Positions 8,601 through 19,615 of a DNA stretch of 64,000 bases are shown in pieces; position 1 is the stretch's first letter, and every line of letters starts with the position of its first letter. Below the pieces are notes generated by a model. The model saw only the letters and a list, made by a program, of their open reading frames with translations. It did no database searches and was not told the DNA's origin. Location: the NCBI GenBank assembly GCA_023614405.1, contig CM042685.1:185910257-185974256 (forward strand), written 5' to 3'. This DNA is from Avena insularis (lineage: Eukaryota > Streptophyta > Magnoliopsida > Poales > Poaceae). The translations under genes and the position numbers were made by a program.

Positions 8601-11600
8601 CTACTTGGTATTTTTTGACTTGACCCCGCCAGTATCATCGTCATGACTCCTTGTGTACAGAGTTGTTGTAGCTGATGACCTAGGTAGTGTGGTCCTTCTT
8701 TTTATTTTTGTGTATGTTGCATCGTCTTCATCGGGTTCTTCCATCATCGGGTCTCCGATGAGTCCGTCAAAGTATTTCTCGTCGGCGACTACATCCATTC
8801 CGACGAGGGCCCTTTTGCCTCTCCTCACGATGACACGACTAGGCCTTGACGGGTCGTTAATGAAGAAGCATTGCTCGACGTGCTTAGCCAGTACCCATGG
8901 CTCATTTTGTGTGGTGGGTTTCTTGGTCTTGGATTTGTTGGGCATACGCATGGTGGTGAAATACTCGTCTTCTTTTCTGACATCTGTAGCCCATCTGACA
9001 TGGAACATCGGTAGCTTCTCCCTGATGTAGTCGAGCTCCCAAATTTCCTCGATCCTTCCATAGTATCTTTTCTTCTCTTCACCCGTGTAAGATTCCATCG
9101 TCGCACCCGAGTTCTGATAGTCGTTTCTTTTGTCTCTCTCCTCCGTGTAGAATGTGTAACCGCTGATGTCGTATGCTTGATAAGTCACGAGGTTTGGCAC
9201 CGGCCCCTAAGACAAGGCCACTGTGATTCTATCCGCGACGCTTGTCATTGGTGAGGGATTGACATCAATCTGGTCTTTGAACCAGCACGCAAAAGAGGAG
9301 TTGTGCACTCTAAATACCTCTTCTTCCGTCATAGGCCTGTTAGCGTTGTTCTCGATCATGGTTTTGTGCTTTTCCACCCAAGGCGTGACATCGTCCATGT
9401 GCTGTAGCTACTAAGTGGGCCCTATCAAAGTCAGCTCTCCTATCACATTGATCCCGTCCATTTCCTTCTTGCCGGTGCGGTGCCCTACTCCCTCGAACCT
9501 GCCGAGGTGCTTGTTTGTGGGAAAACCAATTGGACGTGGGTTTTCCTTGTTAAGATAATTCTTGAAAAAAAAGACGCACTCCTCGGTGAGAAAGCCCTGG
9601 ACGATGCTTCCATCTGGATGCCTTGTTATGGATGTATCCTTTGATGATTCCGTTCATTCTTTCTAACGCCATCATGTTGTGAAGGAACGGAGGCCCGAGA
9701 TCCTCGATATCGTCCACTATATGCAATAGCAGGTGGACCATGATGTCGAATAATGCGGGTGGGAAGTACATCTCCATCTCGGATATGATGGTGACGATCT
9801 CTTCCTGCAGCCTCCCGAGTTTCTTGACGGTTATCGACTTCCGAGTGATGACGTCGAAGAAGTTACAGAGGCTAATCAGCATTGCACGGACGTGCGGTTC
9901 CATGATCCCTCAGATTGCAACCGGAAGTATCTACGTCATCATGATGTGATAGTCATGAGACTTCATCCCACTGAAGATTCCTTTTGTTGGGTCCAGCCAT
10001 CTAAGTATCAGCCCCGCATAGCCTAAGGGATACTTGGTTCCGAGGAGGCAACTGATGATGTGTTTGAGCTCGTTAGGATATAGAGTGAAGCAGGAGGGGC
10101 TCGGGGTTTCACTCTTCTTCTCCCTTTTTCCCTTAGGATCTTCTGTCTCCTCCTCAACCGGCTGCTTCCCCGCCCTTTTGCGCTTGCGATCATTTGTCTC
10201 CTCCTCAACCATAGAAGAACATGGGGGGTGAAGCTCTTTTGTGATATTCAAGGCCTTTAGGTCGTGTCTTGCTTTCGGCCCGTCTTTGGTCCTATCCGGC
10301 ATGTTGATCAGAGTGCCAAGCAAGTTTTCACACACGTTCTTCGTGATATGCATGACATCAAGGCTATGAGGCGTACCGAGGATCTTCCAGTATGGAAGTC
10401 CCAAAACACAGACCTCCTTTTCCATACCCCCATGAGTGGGTAGTGTTACTTTTCCTTCTTATTATCTCCTCGCTTCTGCTTATGCTTCTTTATCTTACCC
10501 GACGGAGGGCAGTGTTTCCATCTTTTCAACAAAGCATCGATCTCCTCGCCGCTGCGCTTAGGCAGAGGTACTTCGAGCTCATCCTTGCCATTGAACAGAT
10601 CTCCATGCTTCCTCCATGGGTCATTCTCGGGTAGCCACATCCGAGTCCTCATATAGACGGTTTTCGAAGACCCAGGATCCTTACGAAGCTAAAGAAACGG
10701 CGTCCTTTACATGCACCTCACACAAGCCTTGTGTCCGTGGCACACCTGGCACGCGATATATCTGTATCTGAGATAGTCCTGCACCATCGTGATCAACGCT
10801 GCTTTCAGACGGAAAGTTTGTTGGAGGTGAGTGTCCCATGTTTCTACCCCTTTGTCCCACAAGATGGCTAGCTCCTCCTTCAATAGCTCAAGATACAGGT
10901 TGATATCGCTCCTTGGCTGCGTCGGCCCTTGGATTAGCATGCTCATGTGTATGTACTTCTTCTTCAGGCATAGCCATGGGGGGATGTTGTACATCCATAC
11001 AAACATGGGCCAGGTGCTGTGCTTGCTGCTCTGGTTGCTGAACGGATTGAGTCCGTTGGTGCTTGCACCCAGTCTGATGTTCCTTGGTTCTTTCCCGAAA
11101 TCTTCATACTCATCGTATAATGCTTTCCACTGGATTGCATCCTAAGGGTGTGTCAGCACTGGGTTTTCAACCCGCACTAGATCCTTCATCACCACCTCCT
11201 TCCTTTTCGCGTGCCAGCCCATGAGCTTCGCTTCCTTGGGGTCCGCGAAGTACCGCTAGAGATGGGGCCTGAGTGGGAAGTACCACACAACTTTTAGAGG
11301 AGATTTTCTCGTCCCTCTCTTGTATCGAGGCTCGCCGCACCTTGGGCACGTGGTCAAGTCCTTATGCTTCTTCCGATAAATCATGCAGTCACTGATGCAG
11401 CGTGGTATTTTTCATGCGGTAAATCAAGAGGGCACACCACTTTCTTGGCCTCATGTAGGCTACCTACCAACGTGTTATCTTTAGGTAAGTGCTTCTTCAA
11501 GTATCGAAAGAGTTCGTTTGCGCTTGCGTCGTTCCATCCATATCTTGCCTTCATCTCTAGAAGATCGAGAGTAACTCTCAAGCGGGTCTCCTCTGACCCG

Positions 11601-12016
11601 TGACCTGCATCGTACAACGGAGTTCTTGAGTCTACCTCTAGTTGATCCAGCTTAGACTTCCGTCTACCGACGAATCTGGGGTCAGTCGATGCGTTGCTGA
11701 GAAGAATTTCCTGAACATGAGGGTCGTGCACGACCACAGTTAGCGGGGTATTCCTACTCCTATCCTCGTCGTCCGCATGTTCTTCTTCTTCTCGACCTTG
11801 TTCATCACCGTCACCGTCGTGTGCGACATCCCGTTCTTCTCCCTCCTCATCATCTTCATTTTCGTGTTGAACGGCATCCTCTTCCTGATGGTCATCATCA
11901 TCATCTTCATCATCATCATCATCATCATCTTCATCATCCATCCACTGAGTGTAGCCCTCCATGAAACTATACCTGAGCAGGTGCTCATTCACCGTGCGTG
12001 ACAAGGGGTCAAACAA
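8601..12016 (-). pseudogene. CACTA-1 TNP2 transposase, several stops and frameshifts
   Basis: Fragments appear in the family order on the minus strand. From 12016: LLRYSFMEGYTQWM with a long Asp/Glu tract. About 11130-10707: the Transposase_21 core with SNQSSKHSTWP, NIPPWLCLKKKYIHM, LIQGPTQPRSDINLYL and VETWD. 10425-9931: SLDVMHITKNVCENLLGTL. 9903-9550: DUF4218, with FPPALFDIMVHLLLHIVDDI and NMMALERMNGIIKGY. 9398-8601: DUF4216, with YDISGYTFYTEERDK and YYGRIEEIWELDY, ending KSKNTK. Stops separate these parts (for instance a TAG at 9207-9209), and the core between 11381 and 10707 changes frame repeatedly. The N-terminal transposase-associated domain seen in CACTA-2 is not recognisable upstream of 12016. 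TNP2 would cut and join CACTA ends; this copy is inactive. Confidence 0.85.
11888..11942. repeat. (ATC)n-rich microsatellite coding an acidic tract
   Basis: 'tcatcatcatcatc' runs encode Asp residues in the N-terminal part of the CACTA-1 transposase (sense strand GAT repeats). Acidic tracts at this place are common in TNP2 proteins. Confidence 0.75.
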
Positions 12017-12660
12017 TGACGATAGTTTGCATTTTCAACACGGACATCTTATTTCCAAGAGGTTATTTTGACACGTATCTATCCACCATGATTTCCTTCA
12101 TCTCGATGACCATCGTCGCCTGCACAATAAGAGAATAGATTAGAACCATTGCCTCGCTCAGATGCTTTCACGGAAAAATTTGGCATGAACTTTGCTAAAA
12201 ATGGTCTCGTCAGAGTGCCAGAAGTTCATCGGAACAGAAGTTAATCGACATTTAGGCAAAACATTGGCAAATCATTATACATGCACATTCCACCAGCAAA
12301 ACAACACAAAAAAGGTCCACATATGCGAGCAACCACGCTTTTCACCATCACAAGTGACATCACCGGTGACTTGTTGCCAACTCATGCACATTCCACCACA
12401 TTATACCTATTAGTTGACGTGAGGTCCAAGAGCACCGGTAGAGAGAAGTGGGAAAGGTGGTGGGGGGAGATGGATCTAGATCTAGATCTTGCTAGGTAGA
12501 TCTACTAATGCATGCAAGGGGAGCGACATCTCCTCAAATATATTAAACTTTGTTGGTTGAATTAGTTAAAATAGGTGGGGAGAAGTGGGGGAATGAGCTA
12601 GCAAAGCTTGGACTTGAGTTTCCAAGAAAGGGGAGCTAGTGGTGAGTGAGGAGGTGTTGG
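12017..12660. other. CACTA-1 upstream region, no gene seen
   Basis: Sequence between the first recognisable transposase residue and the subterminal repeats. It should hold the promoter and first exon of TNP2, but I cannot recognise a domain or a convincing TATA box. A tandem 'tctagatctagatcta' run lies at 12474-12488. Confidence 0.4.
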
Positions 12661-13212
12661 TAGGTGGCTGATTCGACCTTGTAATAAGTCCCAGATTACC
12701 ACCGGCAAACTAAGCCCAACATGCCAATGGTAGTCGTTTTCCACCAGCGGAAAGCACCAAAGAGCCGGCGGTAATAACATGGCCCAGTGGCCCACCCGTC
12801 GCCCCCATGCATCCCCTACGAGCACAAGAGATTTCGCCGGTGGTATAAGGATGTATGCCCGGCGAGCAAGGGCCGTACTGCCAGCGGTAAGTGGTGGCCC
12901 ATCCAGGGGGCACGCGGCCCACCCTATCCCTGGTGTGCGCGGGCCATGTTCATCGGCGCTAATTGGGCTAGCCCCAGTGAGCAAGGGCCATTTCGCCAGC
13001 GGTAAGTGGCATCCCATCTGGGGGCACGCGACCCACCCTATCCCTGGCATGCACAATCCACTTTTGCCGGTGGTACTTCTTCTATCGCCCACGTGAAGAG
13101 TTCGTTTCGCCGTTGGTAACATTATGCAGGCCTAGAAGCCCTTACCTCCGACGAGCATGGGCCCACTTCGCCGGCGGTAATGATTGGTGCTATAAGGTTT
13201 TCTCTACTAGTG
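12660..13212. repeat. Right subterminal repeats and terminus of CACTA-1
   Basis: The motif 'cgccggcggtaa' and variants recur (for instance near 12765, 12835, 12880, 12995, 13070, 13110, 13170). Two copies of a unit of about 117 bases, each with 'gagcaagggcc' and 'cccaccctatccctgg', lie at about 12860-12950 and 12975-13065. The region ends in the CACTA terminus at 13212. Subterminal repeats are transposase-binding sites in this superfamily. Long open frames here are caused by the GC-rich repeats. Confidence 0.8.
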
Positions 13213-13474
13213 TATGGAGAGCAAATGAGAGGGGTGAAACCAGAGGAGGGATGGTTTCCTGTGGGTGGGAGTGGTTTTCTGGTCGTGGTATGAGCAGAGG
13301 GGAGAGAGGGCAACAGTTGTGAGGGAGTGTTAAACCCCACACATGACTTGGCACTTGTCTCTCTCCTTCCTCTAAGCACTAGGGACAAAAGGATGGGTGT
13401 GCTACAGTAGCTTTGCTACAGTGCACGTCCGGGAGGGAGTGAGGTTGCTGTGGTGGTGTATTTTACAAGTTTGG
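13213..13474 (-). mobile_element. Fragment of LTR S, left of the R insertion
   Basis: These 262 bases lie between the CACTA-1 terminus and the R element. Removing R and G joins them to 34225-34250 and then to 52593 onwards, so they are the left remnant of the same old sequence that ends at 54700. TAT at 13213-13215 is the expected CACTA-1 target duplication. No gene. Confidence 0.55.
13470..13474. repeat. Target-site duplication of R, TTTGG, left copy
   Basis: TTTGG immediately precedes TGTAACACCC; the partner is at 34225-34229. Confidence 0.9.
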
Positions 13475-13628
13475 TGTAACACCCTCTGGTCGGCCCTATG
13501 CAAGTTTCAGCAATTCCTGCCAAACCCGCATAGAAACAATTCAAAGGTGCCCACCAGGCACTTGCGTGCGGGAGGAAAACAAAGTAATATGATTACACAA
13601 TAGTCCATGATGGAACCCACAGAACACA
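13475..13628 (-). repeat. Left LTR of R, part before CACTA-2
   Basis: It aligns base by base with 30489-30643 of the right LTR (a few substitutions) and stops at the CACTA-2 target duplication ACA (13626-13628). Confidence 0.9.
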
Positions 13629-13850
13629 CACTGGTGGAAAACAGGCCTCTAGTCCCAGGCCGCAACTGGCTCTAGTGCTGGTTTTGGGCCCGGGACTGCC
13701 AAAACAGGACTAGAGGCCCCCCTCTAGTCCCGACTCGCTATATCCCTCGACTGATAACAGCCACGTGGTTGTTTCAACGAGGCGGGGGACGAAAACCCTC
13801 TAGTCCCGGGCCGTAACACCACCCGGGACTATACGGTTTCCTGCCGCGGT
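13629..13850. repeat. Left terminus and subterminal repeats of CACTA-2
   Basis: CACTGGTGGAAAACAGGCC followed by several copies of 'ctctagtcccgg' and inverted 'cccgggacta'. These are the presumed transposase-binding repeats. Confidence 0.85.
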
Positions 13851-14125
13851 AGAGAATTGTGTGTTTCTCTGCCGCAGCAGAGATTGTGTGTTTCCCTTTT
13901 TTTGCCATTTTGTTCCTTTTTCGTTTTGTGTTTCACTATAATTTCAAACATATATTTCAGTACACATATTCTACGCTACTACATTCACAGTACACATTGA
14001 TGCATCTATATAATTAATCGATCCCTTGCAAGCATACATATAATCAATCATATCAAAATGAAGAAATGTTTTGAAATTACATGGTCATTGATTATATATA
14101 TATATCATATCAACTACATGGAGAT
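13851..14125. other. AT-rich stretch downstream of the CACTA-2 second gene
   Basis: No ORF. It contains a (TA)n run at 14092-14106 and lies between the left subterminal repeats and the last stop of the second gene, so it is probably 3' untranslated sequence. Confidence 0.5.
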
Positions 14126-17100
14126 CACTAAGGCATATTGAGTTCCACGTCATCCGCATAATGTTCTCCATGTACATCAAGGACCTCCTTCATCAGAAAT
14201 CCCACCATCTCCTCTTGAATTGCTCGTATGTGCTGGTCTGACTCTAGTTTCTCCCGCAAATCATAAATATAATGTGAATCTACTTTCCACTCACTGGTCA
14301 ACTCGCGGATGTACTAGCAGACGTAGTATCCACATAAATGAGTCCCCGGTGGCTGCTGTAAACTCTTCATCATTTTATAAGTTAGCTCCTCTTTGAATGG
14401 ACCTGGTATTTTTTGTCCGAACCGTGTCCAACACCTGCTCGACAAAGAAAATGAACAAAGGAGTTATTAGTTACTTGATATCAGGAAATGAATGAAAGAG
14501 GCCGATATAATGTGATAATGATTGAAATTACTTATGGAGCATTGCTTTCATGTCGCTCCACTTCTCTTGGTCCCAACTTAATGAGTCATGGACTTCAACT
14601 AGGGACTTGTCAACTTGAATGTTTAGCAAGATCCGGTGGAATCTGCGGACGTTTACATAACTATACATGCATAGCTCATTGAGTAAGCAAAAATAAAATG
14701 TGTACAAGATAGAAACACTCACTTGAAGTTGTAAGAAAATAGTATTTCCTTAACAAAATTATTCTCGGTTAAGAACCTGCATAGGTCTTCCTCCACGTCC
14801 TTGGGGTGATTCTTTAACGTATATTCATTAATGATATATGGGTCAATGAACCCAACGTCATATCTTCTAGCTCTTTTGCATTCAAGCATCTTCATTCTGT
14901 AGAATATAATATCATATAAAAGGATATATAGTTAGGATAATATATTAAATGCAATGAACGAGCTGAGCTACAAACTTAATTATAGAAATAAATCACTTAC
15001 AGACAGTAGCAACCAATGATAGATTTGTCGTGGGCGCGCTGGTTGTATAACTGAAACAGTTCGGTTATTTGAACCTGTATCGAGTATGGTTTGAAGTGAT
15101 GCTCCTTTCTAACATCCATCGCAAACCAATCTTTCTGATGCATTTTTTTTGTTTGCACCATGTACCATGTGTGCAGATGTCGCATATGTGTGGATAGACG
15201 CGTGAGCTCCTCATTACTGACTAGAGCCTCCCCTTGGACATACTTCCGTACTATCTGACCCACTGGCGTATCTTCATAGCCTAAATATTGACCAAGAGAC
15301 ATATTTGCTTTGTAGGCAAGTGCTTTGGCCTCCGATACAGTGATGCCCATTAGTGCAGCATTAGTACTGGTTCTGGGGTCCATTATTTGCATGTCCCTAT
15401 TCATTTTAGCTCTGAAGGCCTTGTCGAGGTCTGAAATCACTTTGAGCAGGGGGACCGATTGATTCTTCTATTGTCTGAGCTAGGCAACTTGCTTCCCGCC
15501 TTTTGCGCTTGTGCTTTTTTTCTCCTTTGCTTGCTTAATAATCTGCCGGTCATAGTCTGATTCCAGATTCATCGATATTTGGGATGGTTGCTCAAGAAAG
15601 GACTTAGCCCACTTTTTGGTTTTTTCATCATATACCGTCTTTGTCTCAGGCTTTTTAGGTGCAAAATGCGCCTTAACTTGGGCATCCACATCCGCGGTAG
15701 TTTCCTCATTGGTCTTATCATAAGGTCTCTTTGGAAGAGCCGACGGGATGTCGACTATCTTCGCCGTTTGACCTTTCTTCGATGTGGGGCGCGGGGGAGC
15801 GTCGACCTTCCGTTTCTTCGACGAGGTAGTAGTATTGCACGAAGGCGGAGGTGGAGATCGAGTATTGCACGGAGGCAGATATCGAGTTGATGTACACCTG
15901 CTGCAGCGATTGTCAGCGGGGCGGGGTGGACTTGGAGGTTGACGATAATCTGGTTGGGGTGGACTTGGAGGTTGACGATATTCGATGCGGGGTGGACTTG
16001 GAGGTTGACGATCATCGGGGCAAGGTGGACTTGGATTCCTTGGAGTCGGTGGCCTTGGCACCGAGCCTGGAAACTTGATGTACTTCTTCTTCCATAGAAT
16101 GATGTTGCACTTGACATCTCCTAGTTTCGTAAGGCCTTCAGGCGTAGCGATTTAAATCTCTAGGTCCGCAAAATCCTCCACTATGTCATCCACCGTGACA
16201 CGAGCATAGCCAGGTGGAATCGGAAGTGAATGGTGGAGTGCTCCAGGTAGACAAGGTAAAGTAGTGCCGATCACCACCTTGAAGGACAGGTTGTTCATTG
16301 GCTGATGTAGCTCACATTGTGCCATCTCTCTGACATCATCCACGGGGTAGCGAGGAGCCGGTGCATCATCCAGTAGTGCTTGATCATCAGCCCGGACCTT
16401 CGTGAAAGCCACGCTGCTTCTCCGCTGGCTAAGATCCAATGCAGGATCATCAGCCCGCGGGTGAGTTGACGATGACCTTTGGCTAATTTCTTGCATGAGG
16501 TTCTTCAGATCAGTTAGGTCCTGCTCTACCTTGGAGATCCGGTCTGCCTCCCGGTCCTTCTTTATCTGACGGCTTCTGTAACTGGCATTGTACTGAGGAA
16601 ACCCTTTCTTCCACGAGACATTGGCGCCTTTGCCTCGTGTTCGTCCACCCTTTTTAGGATTCCCGAGGGCGCGTGTCAGCTCGTCGTTCTCTCTCTCGGG
16701 ATGGAACAATCCCAATTGAGCATCGTTCATTGCTTGAACAAGGTCTTCAGAGGGTTTTATAATTTTTCATGAAATAATGTCTTCCCTGTTTCTGGGTCCA
16801 ACGATCCCCCGTGCCCGTACCACCAGTGCTTTGGCCTCTCGGGCCATCCATCTGTACCAGGAGTGACGCCTCTAGCCCTCATGTCCTTCTCCATAGTTTC
16901 CCACTTAGGGACGACACTCTTGTAGCCACCTGTCCCCATTTTATGATGGTATTTCTTTTGGGCAGCATTTAACGCATTCTTTGCCGACTTTGCCTTTGCT
17001 TTATCAAATTTCTTGTACGTTACATAATCGGGCCACTGTTCTCTCAACTTCTCGTTTGCTCCTTTGAAGTCTGGAGTTTTCTTTTTTGCGACATATTTCG

Positions 17101-17867
17101 CGTATAAACTTTTCTTGTGGTTCCGGTACAGTTCGGCTATCTTGCTCAGAGCCTACTCCTTGACTTTCACTCTTTTTTAAGCCCACCCGGCCTTGGGGTA
17201 ATACCATCTGCCTCAAATTCTTCATACTATGGAGGTAGTATGAAATGCGCTATGAGCTTTTGCTAAAGGTCATCTTTGGCATCATCTGTGACATAGCTGT
17301 TGGATTCTTAACCGGGTTTCTTTGACTTATTCCATTCTTGGATGGTGATCGGCCGGTTGTCCCTAACAAGAACCCTGCATTGATTTGTAAACATCCTCCA
17401 GTGCTTCTCTAGAGCAATTGGTTCACCATCATCATCTATTTCTTCGATGGTGAACCTCTGATTACCATGAAACTTTTTGTTTGGCCCTCGTTTCGTTCGA
17501 GCTGTCGATTGCTTCGATCCGGTGGGCTAAAAGAAGAAGAGAGAGTTATTAATATATATATATATATTGATATATCTAGATCAATTAATGAATAGAGGTA
17601 ACACGAGGCTTGATATATATGTACCTCGCCGGATCCTGTTGAGGGGCCATCATTATTGTTGTTATTTGTTTTCCCCTCGTCCATCCGGTCTTCCCCTTGG
17701 TACATTAGGTTTTCCTCTAGTCCATCACCGAATGGATTCAGATATGAGGAAATCTCTTCCTCGAGCAAAATATCTTCATCGGTAGTAATATTAAGAGGAA
17801 TTTCACCTCTTATCATGCCCTGAAGAAAACCTTCACCAATGCGACCAGGATCATCGGATGGATCCAT
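14126..17867 (-). pseudogene. CACTA-2 second gene: Transposase_24 (Ptta/En/Spm) plus Ulp1-like protease
   Basis: Starts MDPSDDPGRIGEGF; exon 1 is 17867-17625 and an intron 17624-17527 (GTACAT...TTTTAG) leads to FHGNQRFTIEEIDDDG. Then follow the Transposase_24 signature (KYHHKMGTGGYKSVVPKWE, GWPERPKHWWYGHGG) at about 16950-16780, NDELTRALGNP, a coiled coil (KVEQDLTDLKNLMQE), a proline-rich repeat region (RQPPSPP, about 16050-15850) and a C-terminal cysteine-protease part. There a His (14638-14636, in FHRILL), Asp (14587-14585, in VHDSL), Gln (QQPPGT) and Cys (14334-14332, in HLCGYY) appear in Ulp1/C48 order. The Trp usually after the His is Arg. The gene ends VELNMP at 14126. Stops interrupt it, for example TAG at 14316-14314 and stops near 17320 and 17230. 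Ulp1-like enzymes cleave SUMO-like modifiers; what they do for transposons is unknown. Confidence 0.75.
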
Positions 17868-17879
17868 GACTTAATTAAC

Positions 17880-18350
17880 TATAATGGAAAGAGAGTTAAA
17901 CAGGTTAGGAAAAAAAACCCTAATAACCCTAATAAATAAAACAATAACCCTAATAACTAAAACAATAACCCTAATAACTAAAACAAAAAAAATAACCCTA
18001 ATTAATAACCCTAATTTTATTTGTGGTAAAACAATAATCCTAATAACTAAAACAAAAAAAAACAATAACCCTAATTAATAACCCTAATATTATTTTTGGT
18101 AAAACAATAATCCTAATAACTAAAAAAACAATAACCCTAATATTATTTGTGGTAAAACAATAATCCTAATAACTAAAAAAACAATAACCCTAATATTATT
18201 TGTGGTAAAACAATAATCCTAATAACTAAAACAAAAACCCTAATTAATAACCCTAATATTATTTGTGGTAAAACAATAATCCTAATTAATAACCCTAATA
18301 TTATTTGTGGCAAAACAATAATCCTAATAACTAAAACAAAAAAACAATAA
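17880..18350. repeat. AT-rich minisatellite rich in 'aaccctaa', upstream of the CACTA-2 second gene
   Basis: The first part is short-period 'aataaccctaataactaaaac'. The later part has six copies of a unit of about 54 bp containing 'ttatttgtggtaaaacaat' and 'aatcctaataac' (near 18017, 18091, 18144, 18198, 18258 and 18300). It resembles but is not the plant telomere repeat CCCTAAA. It lies directly upstream of the second-gene start codon, in its leader or promoter. Confidence 0.8.
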
Positions 18351-18617
18351 CAACCCTCGAGCTCACAGTGACGGCATGACGACATGGCGGTAGGCGTGGC
18401 AACACAACGGCGGAGGCGAGCTGACGTCATGTACGACGGAGAGGTGGCACGGCGGAGCGGCGGAGCACGCACAGCCGGAGATGAGGGCGGCGACGCGATG
18501 GAATCGACGGCCGGGCAGCACCTCCCCCGCGTTTTCTCTATGTCAGCCTTCGTCTTCGTCTTCGTCAAGAAATGCCAAGTGCTGGGCGTGGGCGGTGGCG
18601 CATGGAATATAAAGGGA
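18351..18617. other. GC-rich segment, possible 5' exon on the minus strand
   Basis: A sharply GC-rich island between AT-rich repeats. Open frames exist on both strands, but none has a recognisable domain. It could be the promoter-proximal part of the second-gene transcript. Confidence 0.35.
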
Positions 18618-18825
18618 CGAACCTTTAGTCCCGGGCCAAGCCACCGCCCGCGACTAGAGGGTCTCTAGTCCCGGGCCATCGCTTAACCCGCGACTAAAGA
18701 CCCACCCTTTAGTCGCGGGTTAAGCCACAGCCCGGGACTAATGTGTTTTTTCGGCCGCCTCGTTTTCGCGCGCGCAGGCACCCTCTAGTTTCCGGGTCCA
18801 GCCACGACCCGCAACTAGTTTATTT
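18618..18825. repeat. Internal array of CACTA subterminal-type repeats
   Basis: At least six alternating direct and inverted copies of 'tagtcccgggcc' / 'cccgggacta' or the 'cgcgactaaag' variant. The same motif is at the element ends, so these are internal copies of the terminal binding repeats. Confidence 0.8.
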
Positions 18826-19305
18826 TTTGTAAATTTTCTTTTTTTAATTCAAATCAAATATAAATCTTTGAAAAATCATATCTCCTATTGTAAAAATCCA
18901 AATAAAACAAATAATATGTCTATTATTATCAGAAAAATATAAATAATCTTAATATAATATCCATACATCTGTCTGCATCATTTATAAATTATTTATTTTG
19001 TAAATTTTCTTTTTTAAATTCAAATCAATTATAAAACTTTGAAAAATCATATCTCCTATTGTAAAAATTCAAATAAAACAAATAATATGTCTATTATTAT
19101 CAAAAAAATATAAAGAATCTTAATATAATATACATACATCTGTTCTCATCATTTATAAATTATTTCATTTGTAAATTTTATTTTTAAATTCAAATCAAAT
19201 ATAAAACTTTGGAAAATCATATCTCCTATTGTAAAAATCCAAATAAAACAAATAATATGTCTATTATTATCAGGAAAATATAAAGAATCTTAATATAATA
19301 TCCAT
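18826..19305. repeat. AT-rich tandem repeat, about 170 bp x 3
   Basis: Three copies starting 'ttgtaaattttctttttt' near 18826, 18996 and 19169, each with 'atcatatctcctattgtaa' and 'aatatgtctattattatca'. No coding potential. Confidence 0.85.
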
Positions 19306-19610
19306 TTAGTCCCGGTTGTAGTCACTAACTAGGACTAAAGATATTTCCCGCCATTTCCCATCGCTCCCCGCCAAGTTTTCCCGCCCTTTCCTTTTTACCA
19401 GAGCTTTTAGTCCTGGTTGTAGTCACTAACCGGGACTAAAGATATTTCCCGCCATTTCCCACCGCTTCCCGCCAAGTTTTCCTGCCCTTTCCTTTTTACC
19501 AGAGCTTTTAGTCCCGGTTGTAGTCACTAACCGGGACTAAAGATATTTCCCGCCATTTCCCACCGCTTCCCGCCAAGTTTTCTCGCCCTTTCCCTCTATA
19601 TAGGGAGATA
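19306..19610 (+). promoter_or_regulatory. Three promoter-like repeats of about 101 bp ending in a TATA box
   Basis: Each unit has 'tagtcccggttgtagtcact' / 'aaccgggactaaag' followed by 'atatttcccgccatttccca' and 'cgccaagttttc'. Copies begin near 19306, 19408 and 19509. The last runs into 'ccctctatataggg' (TATA box 19592-19601), 20-60 bases upstream of the plus-strand start codons. TTTCCCGCC resembles an E2F-type site, which is an inference. Confidence 0.6.
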
Positions 19611-19615
19611 ACACC

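Larger units (their letters stand above)
5169..13212 (-). mobile_element. CACTA-1, CACTA (En/Spm) DNA transposon lacking its left end
   Basis: The right end is a clear CACTA terminus: on the minus strand it reads CACTAGTAGAGAAAACC, preceded by about 550 bases of subterminal repeats. Transcribed leftwards are a TNP2 transposase (12016-8601) and a spliced second gene (about 8050-5541). No matching left terminus is found; the sequence passes at about 5168 into a truncated LTR, so the end was lost by deletion or lies elsewhere. The three bases after the right end are TAT, so a partner end should be preceded by TAT. Both genes are broken; the element cannot move by itself. Confidence 0.8.

Noticed and set aside
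11740..12001. Met/Ile-rich frames made of repeated codons
   Set aside because: They are shifted readings of the (ATC)n tract that encodes Asp in the transposase frame.
12598..13122. 174-residue minus-strand frame with repeated GIGWAACP-like motifs
   Set aside because: It lies entirely in the GC-rich subterminal repeats of CACTA-1 and the repeats explain both openness and periodicity.
17880..18350. Interstitial telomere
   Set aside because: The unit is not CCCTAAA; it is a longer AT-rich minisatellite containing CCCTAA.
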